Assembly: GCA_021372945.1 (NCBI GenBank)
Contig: JAJFTK010000144.1
Location: 1-59,485, forward strand
Direction of reading: 5' to 3'
Source: Planctomycetaceae bacterium
GTDB lineage: Bacteria; Planctomycetota; Phycisphaerae; Sedimentisphaerales; Anaerohalosphaeraceae
Length of the DNA stretch: 59,485 nucleotides
This document shows, piece after piece, positions 16,508-23,355 of this stretch (position 1 is the stretch's first letter; the number at the start of each line of letters is the position of its first letter). The notes under the pieces are model-generated. The model did not search any database and was not told where the DNA came from. It worked only from the letters and a program-made list of their open reading frames with translations. Both the position numbers and the translations under genes were made by a program.

Positions 16508-16900
16508 CTCATTAGAAAAAATCATCCTCTTAAACGTTAGCGACCGGCCGCCAAAGTTGATCAACAACCCGACTTCGATCTTGCTCGCTTTAAGATAGCT
16601 TGTTAATTGTACCTGTTCAATCTCTGAAAGAGCCTTTATCGCCTTTAATTCCACAATCACCTGTTTCTCAACAAGTAAATCGCAGATGAATGTCTTAATG
16701 TTCTTGTCTCGATAGAAAACAGGCAGTTCTTTCTGCCTTTCAAACCGAATCTTCTTCACGCTAAGTTCAACCGCCATCGCTTCTTCATAAACGCTTTCAA
16801 GAAATCCAGGTCCCAAACGATTATGGACTTCCATCGCCGCACCTATAATCTCGCCGGTGATAGCACTTGCCGGGTAGTCATTATTTACTGTGCTTTCGAT
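16499..16900 (-). CDS. GxxExxY protein (PD-(D/E)XK-like), inserted between leuC and leuD
   Basis: The protein is about 133 residues if started at ATC 16900, or 111 from ATG 16834. The family motif is GPGFLESVYEEA, and the nuclease-like pattern is DLLVEKQVIVELKAI (Asp ... Glu-x-Lys), ending with GLLINFGG. In-frame sequence upstream of ATG 16834 encodes NNDYPASAITGEIIGAAMEV, which matches the family's usual N-terminus, so coding clearly extends beyond that ATG. No ATG, GTG or TTG is in frame there; AAGGAG lies six bases before ATC 16900. The gene lies between near-perfect inverted repeats. The function of the family is unknown; a nuclease fold has been proposed from the motif. Confidence 0.75.
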   Translation of the reverse strand: MESTVNNDYPASAITGEIIGAAMEVHNRLGPGFLESVYEEAMAVELSVKKIRFERQKELPVFYRDKNIKTFICDLLVEKQVIVELKAIKALSEIEQVQLTSYLKASKIEVGLLINFGGRSLTFKRMIFSNENQ

Positions 16901-16913
16901 AAATGACTCCTTA

Positions 16914-16945
16914 ATTCAGCGAAATCAGCGCAATCAGCGTTTAAA
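16914..16945. repeat. right inverted arm flanking the leuC-leuD GxxExxY ORF
   Basis: ATTCAGCGAAATCAGCG then CAATCAGCGTTTAAA, the inverted partner of 16476-16507 (28 of 32). It abuts the leuC stop codon at 16941 and overlaps the last codons of leuC, so the arm lies at the very end of leuC. Confidence 0.8.
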
Positions 16946-18206
16946 GATATTTTCGTGGGTCGGTTAAGACGCCTTCGACGGCCGTAGCGGCGGCGACGGC
17001 GGGGTTGGCCAGGTACACTTCGCTCTTGGGGTGGCCCATGCGGCCCACAAAGTTGCGATTGGTCGTGCTGACACACCGCTCGCCTTCGGCCAAAATGCCC
17101 ATGAAGCCGCCCAGGCACGCACCGCACGTCGGGGCGCTGACCACGCAGCCGGAGTTGTAGAAGATCTCCGCCAGCCCTTCGTCGATGGTCTGCTTCCATA
17201 TCTCCGGCGTCGCGGGCACGATGATCGTGCGGATCGCGACCTCTTTGCCTTTGATGATCCGGGCGGCGATGCGCAGGTCCTCGATGCGGCCGTTCGTGCA
17301 GCTTCCGATATACGCCTGGTCCATCCGCAGCCCCTTGCATTCGCCGATGGGCTTGCCGTTGCTGGGCAGGTGCGGGAAGGCCACGATCGGCTCCAGCGTG
17401 GCGCAGTCGATGGTGTCTTCGTGCACGTACTTGGCATCCTTGTCGGATTCAACGACCGTGTAGTCCGTCTTGCCTTTGAGCCGCCCTTCCAGGTACGCCT
17501 TCGTCGTTGCATCGAAACCGATGATGCCGTTCTTGCCGCCGGCCTCAATGGCCATATTCGTGATCGTCATGCGGGCCTCCATGCTCAGTTCCTTCAGCGT
17601 GGGCCCAACGAATTCCATCGCCTTGTACAGTGCGCCATCGGTGCCGATCCGGCGGATAACCTCCAGGATGATGTCCTTACTGTAGACGCCGCGACGCAGT
17701 GAACCTTTTAGCGTGAACCGCATCGACGCCGGGACCTTGAACCACAAGACGCCCGTGGCGATCGCCGCGGCCAGATCCGTCGAGCCGATGCCCGTCGAGA
17801 ACGCGCCGAACGCGCCGTACGTGCAGGTGTGCGAATCGCCGCCGACGATGACCTCGCCCGGACGAATGTGCCCCTGTTCCGGCAACAGCGCGTGACAGAC
17901 GCCCGCGCGGCCAAGCTGATAATAATGCGGCAGCTTGTGCGCCTTGGCCCAGGTATCCAGCCGCTTGTGCAGCTCGGCGCTCTTGATGTCCTTGGCCGGC
18001 TGGAAATGGTCCGGCGTCACGACGATCTTCTCGCGGTCAAAAACCTTGTCGATGCCCTTTTCCTTCAGCATCGAAATGGCCGGCGGCGTCGTCACATCGT
18101 GACACATGATCATGTCAATTTGGGCGTTCACCAAATCGCCCGGCTGCACGGCCTTCTTGCCGCCGGCACGAGCCAGTATTTTCTCTGTGATTGTCATTCC
18201 ACTCAT
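16941..18206 (-). CDS. leuC: 3-isopropylmalate dehydratase large subunit
   Basis: The protein has 421 residues, the shorter LeuC type also found in archaea. It is an aconitase-family [4Fe-4S] enzyme with [19 protein letters not shown], cluster ligands in [10 protein letters not shown] and CGACLGG, and [16 protein letters not shown] near the start. With LeuD it converts 2-isopropylmalate to 3-isopropylmalate. ATG 18206 has GAAGA upstream; a second ATG lies nine bases in. The homoaconitase of lysine synthesis is similar, but leuA and leuB neighbours support the leucine role. Confidence 0.92.
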   Translation of the reverse strand: MSGMTITEKILARAGGKKAVQPGDLVNAQIDMIMCHDVTTPPAISMLKEKGIDKVFDREKIVVTPDHFQPAKDIKSAELHKRLDTWAKAHKLPHYYQLGRAGVCHALLPEQGHIRPGEVIVGGDSHTCTYGAFGAFSTGIGSTDLAAAIATGVLWFKVPASMRFTLKGSLRRGVYSKDIILEVIRRIGTDGALYKAMEFVGPTLKELSMEARMTITNMAIEAGGKNGIIGFDATTKAYLEGRLKGKTDYTVVESDKDAKYVHEDTIDCATLEPIVAFPHLPSNGKPIGECKGLRMDQAYIGSCTNGRIEDLRIAARIIKGKEVAIRTIIVPATPEIWKQTIDEGLAEIFYNSGCVVSAPTCGACLGGFMGILAEGERCVSTTNRNFVGRMGHPKSEVYLANPAVAAATAVEGVLTDPRKYL

Positions 18207-18214
18207 AGTTCTTC

Positions 18215-18252
18215 AAATCCTAAATTCTAATATCTAAACTCTAAACAATATC
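18215..18252. repeat. left inverted arm flanking the four-helix-bundle ORF
   Basis: Built from CCTAAA / TCTAAA units (starts AAATCCTAAATTCTAA). It matches the complement of 18647-18684 at 30 of 38 positions. It begins about eight bases upstream of the leuC start codon. Confidence 0.75.
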
Positions 18253-18278
18253 AAAACCCAAATACACAAATTCAAAAC

Positions 18279-18644
18279 TTACTCACTCTTGGTCACAATT
18301 GAACCGAAAATATGTGTAAGCTCAACAGCTTCGTTCTCGAGATACTGTTCTTCTATTCCCAAATCTCTGTCTTGACCAATATCGATCAGCCGCAACCAAT
18401 AGCGGCTCTCTTTAGCCTCTTTGCGGCAAATCTTAATCCTCATCACAAAATCCTTTTTGCTCAATGCTTCATTCGCTTCCCTGTAGTTGGCTCCAACCGA
18501 ACCGGACGCATTTACCAATTGCTTTGAATCTTCGATGTTGGCGATTGTCTTCGGAAGCCTCTTAACAAATTCTCTGACTCTCTTGGCAAACTGAAACGTC
18601 CGCTCTTCGAGATCATATTTTTTTGAATTTGGTGTTTCCGTCAT
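18279..18644 (-). CDS. four helix bundle protein (23S rRNA intervening-sequence protein family)
   Basis: The protein has 121 residues, mostly helical. It matches the S23/IVP family pattern: DLEERTFQFAKRVREFVKRL, then NASGSVGANYREANEALSKKDFVMRIKICRKEAKES and a final helix. In Leptospira and Coxiella, members are encoded by intervening sequences in 23S rRNA flanked by inverted repeats; Avd of diversity-generating retroelements has the same fold and binds nucleic acid. Here it sits between leuA and leuC, enclosed by inverted CCTAAA-type repeats, with its ATG two bases from the right arm. No Shine-Dalgarno site is visible. There is no rRNA, reverse transcriptase or variable repeat nearby. Confidence 0.85.
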   Translation of the reverse strand: MTETPNSKKYDLEERTFQFAKRVREFVKRLPKTIANIEDSKQLVNASGSVGANYREANEALSKKDFVMRIKICRKEAKESRYWLRLIDIGQDRDLGIEEQYLENEAVELTHIFGSIVTKSE

Positions 18645-18646
18645 TC

Positions 18647-18684
18647 GAATTTGTTTAGGATTTAGTGTTTAGGATTTAGGATTT
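18647..18684. repeat. right inverted arm flanking the four-helix-bundle ORF
   Basis: GAATTTGTTTAGGATTT then AGTGTTTAGGATTTAGGATTT, the inverse of 18215-18252. It fills the space between the ORF's start codon and the leuA stop codon at 18687. Confidence 0.75.
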
Positions 18685-18686
18685 CC

Positions 18687-20240
18687 TTACAAAGAGACCT
18701 TTTCACCTCCGTTGGATTCCACATACGCCGCCATGCGGTTGATGGCGTCAACGTAGGCCTTTGCGCTGGCCTCGATGATATCCGTCGAAGTTCCGCGGCC
18801 GGCAAACGTCTTGCCTTCCTTGCTCTTGATGCGGACGTTCGCTTCGCCGAGCGCCTCTTTACCGCTCGTGACGGCGCGGATCGTATAGTTCTCCAGCGTC
18901 GGCGCCTGTCGCGTGGCCTGCCGAATCGCCTCATAGGCGGCATCGACGGGACCGTCGCCGCAGGCAGCCGCCTGGCGGACCTTGCCGTCACGCGTGCGGA
19001 TGCGGACGGTGCCGGTAGGCACGGTGCCTGTGCCGCTGGTGACGTTGAGATATTCCAGCACATAGAGCTGCTCGACCGTTCGGACCTCATCGCTGATGAT
19101 CGCGGCGATGTCCTCGTCGAAGATCTCTTTCTTCTTGTCGGCGATGGCCAGGAACCGCTCATAGGCCGCCTGGATCTCTTTTTCGGAGAGTTCAAAGCCA
19201 AGCTGTTTGCAGCGATCGACAAAGCCGTGTCGGCCGGAATGACGGCCCAGCACCATCCGCGAACCGCTCAGGCCGATCATCTCCGGCGTCATGATCTCAT
19301 AGGTCTCGCGTTTTTTCAGGATGCCATCGACATGAATGCCGGATTCGTGCGCAAAGGCGTTGGCGCCGACGATGGCCTTGTTGGGCTGAATGACAAAGCC
19401 GGTCAACTGCGACACCATCTGGCTGGTGCGGTAGATCTCCTTCGTGTTGACGTTAGTGGTCACCATGCCGCCGAAGAAATCCTGCCGCGTCTGGATCGCC
19501 ATGACGATCTCTTCCATCGCGGCATTGCCCGCGCGTTCGCCCAGGCCGTTGATGGTGCATTCCACCTGGCGAGCGCCGTTGCGCACACCGGCCAGCGAGT
19601 TGGCGGTTGCCATTCCCAGGTCATTGTGGCAGTGCGTACTGATGACTGCCTTTTCGATGCCCTTGACGTTTTCGCGCAACTTGGCGACGATTTGGCCGTA
19701 CTCATACGGCAGCACGTAGCCGACCGTATCCGGAATATTCAGCGTTGTAGCGCCGGCCTCAATCACGGCCGCGAGGATCTCGTACAAAAATGGCAGTTCG
19801 CTGCGGCAGGCGTCCTCCGGCGAGAATTCGATATCCTGCGTGTACTGGCCGCACATCTTGACCGCCTCGACCGCCATCTTCAGGACCTCCGCCGGCTTCT
19901 TGCGGAGCTTGTGTTCCATGTGGATGGGGCTGGTGGCGATGAACGTATGGATCCTGCGCCGAGGCGCGGGCGCCAGCGCCTGGCCGGCGGAGACAATATC
20001 CTTCTGGCTGGCGCGGGCAAGACCGCAGATCACCGGGCCGGAGAGCTGTTCGGCACACAGACGCGTGGCCTCAAACTGGGCCGGCGACGAGACCGGAAAG
20101 CCCGCTTCGATGATATCCACGCCCATCTTGGCTAACTGTTTGGCGATCTCGAGCTTTTCGCTGACGGACAGCGATGCCCCCGGCGACTGCTCGCCATCGC
20201 GTAAGGTCGTATCAAAAATCAAAACTTTATCGTTCGACAT
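18687..20240 (-). CDS. leuA: 2-isopropylmalate synthase
   Basis: The protein has 517 residues. The N-terminal HMGL-type barrel has FDTTLRDGEQSPGASLS and AGFPVSSPAQFEA, with metal ligands in STHCHNDLGMATANSLAG. The C-terminal LeuA regulatory domain for leucine feedback runs from about 390 to the end (YTIRAVTSGKEALGEANVRI). It condenses 2-oxoisovalerate with acetyl-CoA as the first committed step to leucine. AGGAG precedes the ATG. It is the first gene of the leu operon, with a promoter-like site about 300 bases upstream. Confidence 0.95.
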   Translation of the reverse strand: MSNDKVLIFDTTLRDGEQSPGASLSVSEKLEIAKQLAKMGVDIIEAGFPVSSPAQFEATRLCAEQLSGPVICGLARASQKDIVSAGQALAPAPRRRIHTFIATSPIHMEHKLRKKPAEVLKMAVEAVKMCGQYTQDIEFSPEDACRSELPFLYEILAAVIEAGATTLNIPDTVGYVLPYEYGQIVAKLRENVKGIEKAVISTHCHNDLGMATANSLAGVRNGARQVECTINGLGERAGNAAMEEIVMAIQTRQDFFGGMVTTNVNTKEIYRTSQMVSQLTGFVIQPNKAIVGANAFAHESGIHVDGILKKRETYEIMTPEMIGLSGSRMVLGRHSGRHGFVDRCKQLGFELSEKEIQAAYERFLAIADKKKEIFDEDIAAIISDEVRTVEQLYVLEYLNVTSGTGTVPTGTVRIRTRDGKVRQAAACGDGPVDAAYEAIRQATRQAPTLENYTIRAVTSGKEALGEANVRIKSKEGKTFAGRGTSTDIIEASAKAYVDAINRMAAYVESNGGEKVSL

Positions 20241-20653
20241 AGTCGGTCTCCTGCTAACTGAGGCGTTTCTTTCTTTTTGACAGGATTTACAGGATTAACA
20301 GGATAGAGAGTTCATGTAACTTCTAGGCATAAGCACATCCTGACCTAAATCCTGCCTTTTGGGAAAACCTCAAATAAAAGGGATTATTATGCACCCAAAA
20401 GGCGCAAAAATCCACTGGAAATTGGAAATAACGATAAGGTTAGGGAGTATGTAAGGTGTATTTATGCGCCGCTGGGGCGCAGGATGAGCAGGCCGGCGAT
20501 GACGGCTGAAATCACAACATTTTGTACAATATTCTGCTCCATTGCTAATACAGTATACAAATCCCAACCCCCGCAGTGCAACTTAAATCATTAAATTTTT
20601 CGAAAAAACCTCTAAAATGTTGGTTGCGCTGATTTCTCCTGGCATCAAATCTG
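20241..20653. other. leuA leader and intergenic region
   Basis: About 410 bases without a convincing gene. Next to leuA lies a CAGGATTTACAGGATTAACAGGAT-type repeat (20276-20306), with a diverged inverse (CATCCTGACCTAAATCCTGCC) at 20337-20357. A GC-rich inverted repeat GCGCCgctGGGGCGC lies near 20467-20481. The promoter-like site for leuA is at 20552-20581, giving a transcribed leader of roughly 300 bases. No leucine-rich leader peptide was found. Confidence 0.45.
20552..20581 (-). promoter_or_regulatory. putative leuA promoter
   Basis: On the minus strand TTGCAC (20581-20576) is followed after 18 bases by TATACT (20557-20552). This is the best sigma70-like match upstream of leuA and would drive the leu operon with a long leader. 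Confidence 0.45.
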
Positions 20654-21169
20654 TCAAGGAACAGCTACTCTCACCCATCGCTTTACATAATATGCTTGTT
20701 TTTTCTTGGGGTAATGAAAGAGCTCAATTAAATACGCCTTATTAACCGAGGGATCTTTGATATCCTGATTAAGCCTATATGTAATAAGACACCCGCTTTC
20801 CCGAAGGGCACGTCCGACCAGCAATCCCTTCTCAGGGTCTCCCCTTCTGTCTTTAATCTCATCCGGCCACCAGACTGGAGGATTACTGCCTGCATAAAAT
20901 AAGAATTCCGATTCTTCAAGAGACAACTGATTAATAGTTTTTTGAAGGCGGGTTTCGTTCGTATAATCAAATCGAATATAAAACGCTGGAAATCCCTTAT
21001 CACTATTGTCACATTCATAGCGAATATTTTCAATGCCTCGCAGTGATTTCAAGCCCAGATGTTGCCGTGCTTTCACCTGAGGAGATTTCGACAAGATATA
21101 ACCGGTAATAAAAACCGCGCATGCAATAATAAGACAACCCAATTTGCCGAGTTTTGCTATCCTAAGCAT
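20654..21169 (-). CDS. membrane-anchored protein of unknown function
   Basis: The protein has 171 residues. It has one N-terminal hydrophobic segment (LGCLIIACAVFITGYIL), probably an uncleaved anchor or signal, then a soluble domain with WWPDEIKDRRGDPEKGL and LIELFHYPKKKQAYYVKRW. I do not recognise the family. GGGAG precedes the start, and the frame is intact. It lies upstream of leuA on the same strand but beyond the putative leu promoter, so it is probably a separate transcript. Confidence 0.65.
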   Translation of the reverse strand: MLRIAKLGKLGCLIIACAVFITGYILSKSPQVKARQHLGLKSLRGIENIRYECDNSDKGFPAFYIRFDYTNETRLQKTINQLSLEESEFLFYAGSNPPVWWPDEIKDRRGDPEKGLLVGRALRESGCLITYRLNQDIKDPSVNKAYLIELFHYPKKKQAYYVKRWVRVAVP

Positions 21170-21425
21170 TTTAAGCTCCCTTGTATTAACTGGCGATCCA
21201 TTTGTACTAATGAATCAAATCCGCTGTATTAAGTTAGATATAATTTAGCCTGAAAAGTTGCACTTTTCTTAATATTTTGCCTATATTTCCCTTAAAGAGT
21301 TAAATATCAGTTTACAACCTGTAGCCTTGAGTTCTATGTCTATACCCTGAGATGGCATGTTTACAGTTAACTGAAAATGAATTGGCCTTCCCATTGGGCT
21401 TACATTGATTAGCATTGGTAAAACA
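21170..21425. other. intergenic region, nothing recognised
   Basis: About 255 AT-rich bases. I see no gene, clear hairpin or repeat family member. It presumably holds the promoter of the minus-strand protein at 20654-21169. Confidence 0.4.
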
Positions 21426-21899
21426 TCAAAGCGGTTTTCCGCATTCCTGGCAAAACTTGGAATCTTCCTCGTTCACCTTCTGGCAGCTCTGGCAGCGGAT
21501 CATGACGACCTTGTCCGTCTTATCGCCGCCGATATTGATATCCGCTTCGTTGAGGACATCCTTCACTATCCCGCCGGCCATGCCCGTCCAGAGTTTAAGG
21601 TCTTCGCGCGCCTGCTCGGGATCAAGAACGAGCCCCGAGCCGGCTTTGCCTCTTGCTGCCACAACTCGCATGGCCCCGCCGCCGACAATTAGAGCAAACC
21701 CTATAAATGAAGCAACAAAAGCAACGGGGACAGCGAGGATGCCCGTCGGAAAACTCGTAGGAACACCCCCAGCAAACGTAGCCGTCATAGCGATCGGAAT
21801 GGCCAGAAACGGCAGCGCAAACAGGCAGAGGCCGATGATTATCAGGACCAGCCCGGCATTGTAGAGCTTCTTGCGTTCCGGCGAAATCTGTTTTGTCAT
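21426..21899 (-). CDS. membrane protein with C-terminal zinc ribbon
   Basis: The protein has 157 residues from ATG 21899 (GAGGA upstream; a longer frame would overlap the preceding GH28 gene). Two transmembrane segments are visible (GLVLIIIGLCLFALPFLAI and AVPVAFVASFIGFALIVGG). The last 25 residues form a zinc ribbon: CQSCQKVNEEDSKFCQECGK. Such ribbons occur on many small bacterial membrane proteins without known function. It is the last gene after the polysaccharide-degradation genes, 28 bases downstream of GH28. Confidence 0.7.
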   Translation of the reverse strand: MTKQISPERKKLYNAGLVLIIIGLCLFALPFLAIPIAMTATFAGGVPTSFPTGILAVPVAFVASFIGFALIVGGGAMRVVAARGKAGSGLVLDPEQAREDLKLWTGMAGGIVKDVLNEADINIGGDKTDKVVMIRCQSCQKVNEEDSKFCQECGKPL

Positions 21900-21927
21900 T
21901 GCATTTATCCTCGCAACTGCATTAATT

Positions 21928-23322
21928 CTATTGTACGCCTTCAAGCCCCGTCATGTTACTGCAGTTTTCCAATTTGATCGCTGAGCCGTCCTTGGCCTCC
22001 ACTTTAACATTCTTGAAAACCCAATTCTCGGCGTTCGTGATGGAGCCGGCTTTAGTGGCCGTGATATTGATGTTCTCCAGTAGAAAATCGGCGGCACGCT
22101 GTTTTTTACCGCCGGTAACCTTAAACGCGGTTTCGGAGTCAACGGCCTCAATGTTGGCGATGCGGATGTCGCGGATGTAGGGCGTACCCTTGTCCTCGGG
22201 GACCTGCTGCATGAGGGCCTTCCAATGCGCGGGCAGTTCCTTGCCCTGGGCCTCGATCTCCTTGCGGACCTTTTCCGGCACGGTGTTGTAGGCCGGGTAC
22301 CAGTCGTAGTCAACATTAATGGCGTCGCGGACATTGGCCATATCGAGATCGTGGATATTGCAGTCGCGAACCGTGCCGCCGCGGCCCTGCGTGGATTTGA
22401 AGCGGATGCCCGTATACGTGCCATAGGCCTTGAGGTTGTAGACTTCGACATCGTAGATGCCGCCGGAAGTCTCACTGCCGAAGGTGATCAGGCCGTGACC
22501 GCGGCGGGCGATGCAGTCGCGAATGATAATATCATGCGTCGGTCGATTCACGCGGAGGCCGTCGGCATCGCGGCCGGCCTTGAGGCAGAAATTGTCATCA
22601 TTGCAGTCGATGTCGCAATTCTGCACAAGGATATCGTTGGAACTGTCGATGTCGATACCATCGGAACTGGGGCCGACCCGCTCATCGAGATTGGCGCGGA
22701 TTGTCAGGCCGTCGACTTTGACATCATGGCTGTAGCAAATGTGAACGGTCCAAAAGCCCGGCTCTTCGAGCGTGAGGCCCTCCAGCAAGACATCCTTGGC
22801 CTTGTAGACAAGGATCAGCCGCGGCCGCTTGCAGTCATAATCCACCACCCAGCGGAGGCCCTTGGCGTCATACTCACGGCGCATGGTCCAGTACTTGTCC
22901 CACCACATGGAACCGGAACCGTTGATTGTCCCTGCGCCATAGATTCTGCAATCAGACAGTTCGTGCGCATTGATCAGTGCGGCGGGCCACATGGTCTCGA
23001 TGCCGGCCACGCGCGTGTAGACATCCGGGTAGGCCGATTCATCCTGAACGCCCTTGAGCACAACATCTTTGTCGACACGGAGATTGACATGACTTTTCAA
23101 AAAGAGCGAACCGGTCATATACGTGCCGGGTTTTGAAAACATGACCGTGCCGCCGCCAGATTTGGCGCAGTCATCGATGGTCTTTTGAATCGCCTGCGTG
23201 CAGACGGTATTCGCGTCCGGCACAGCGCTGTTGTCGCAGGCGTTGAAGTCAGCGGCAAGAGCAGCCGTGCCCTGCAGAGCGATGCACATTACACAGATTT
23301 GCAGAATGATCCTGTTTACCAT
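21928..23322 (-). CDS. glycoside hydrolase family 28 (polygalacturonase-like), secreted
   Basis: The protein has 464 residues from ATG 23322, with AAGGA six bases upstream, then a signal peptide (MVNRIILQICVMCIALQGTA). It is a right-handed beta-helix with GH28 motifs: SSDGIDIDSS and CNDDNFCLKAG with the catalytic aspartates, GHGLITFGSE, and GIRFKS for the R-x-K motif. It is expected to hydrolyse galacturonan or rhamnogalacturonan linkages outside the cytoplasm. It is third in a minus-strand run with the double-propeller hydrolase and GH2 enzyme. Confidence 0.88.
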   Translation of the reverse strand: MVNRIILQICVMCIALQGTAALAADFNACDNSAVPDANTVCTQAIQKTIDDCAKSGGGTVMFSKPGTYMTGSLFLKSHVNLRVDKDVVLKGVQDESAYPDVYTRVAGIETMWPAALINAHELSDCRIYGAGTINGSGSMWWDKYWTMRREYDAKGLRWVVDYDCKRPRLILVYKAKDVLLEGLTLEEPGFWTVHICYSHDVKVDGLTIRANLDERVGPSSDGIDIDSSNDILVQNCDIDCNDDNFCLKAGRDADGLRVNRPTHDIIIRDCIARRGHGLITFGSETSGGIYDVEVYNLKAYGTYTGIRFKSTQGRGGTVRDCNIHDLDMANVRDAINVDYDWYPAYNTVPEKVRKEIEAQGKELPAHWKALMQQVPEDKGTPYIRDIRIANIEAVDSETAFKVTGGKKQRAADFLLENINITATKAGSITNAENWVFKNVKVEAKDGSAIKLENCSNMTGLEGVQ

Positions 23323-23355
23323 AAAAGAGTCCTTTTGCATTAGTTTCTTTGTATG

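Noticed and set aside
18279..18644. Diversity-generating retroelement accessory protein (Avd)
   Set aside because: The fold family fits, but there is no reverse transcriptase, template repeat or variable-region gene in the window.
13682..20357. CRISPR array in the leu-operon repeats
   Set aside because: The units are short, contiguous and face their inverse; there are no regular unique spacers and no cas genes.
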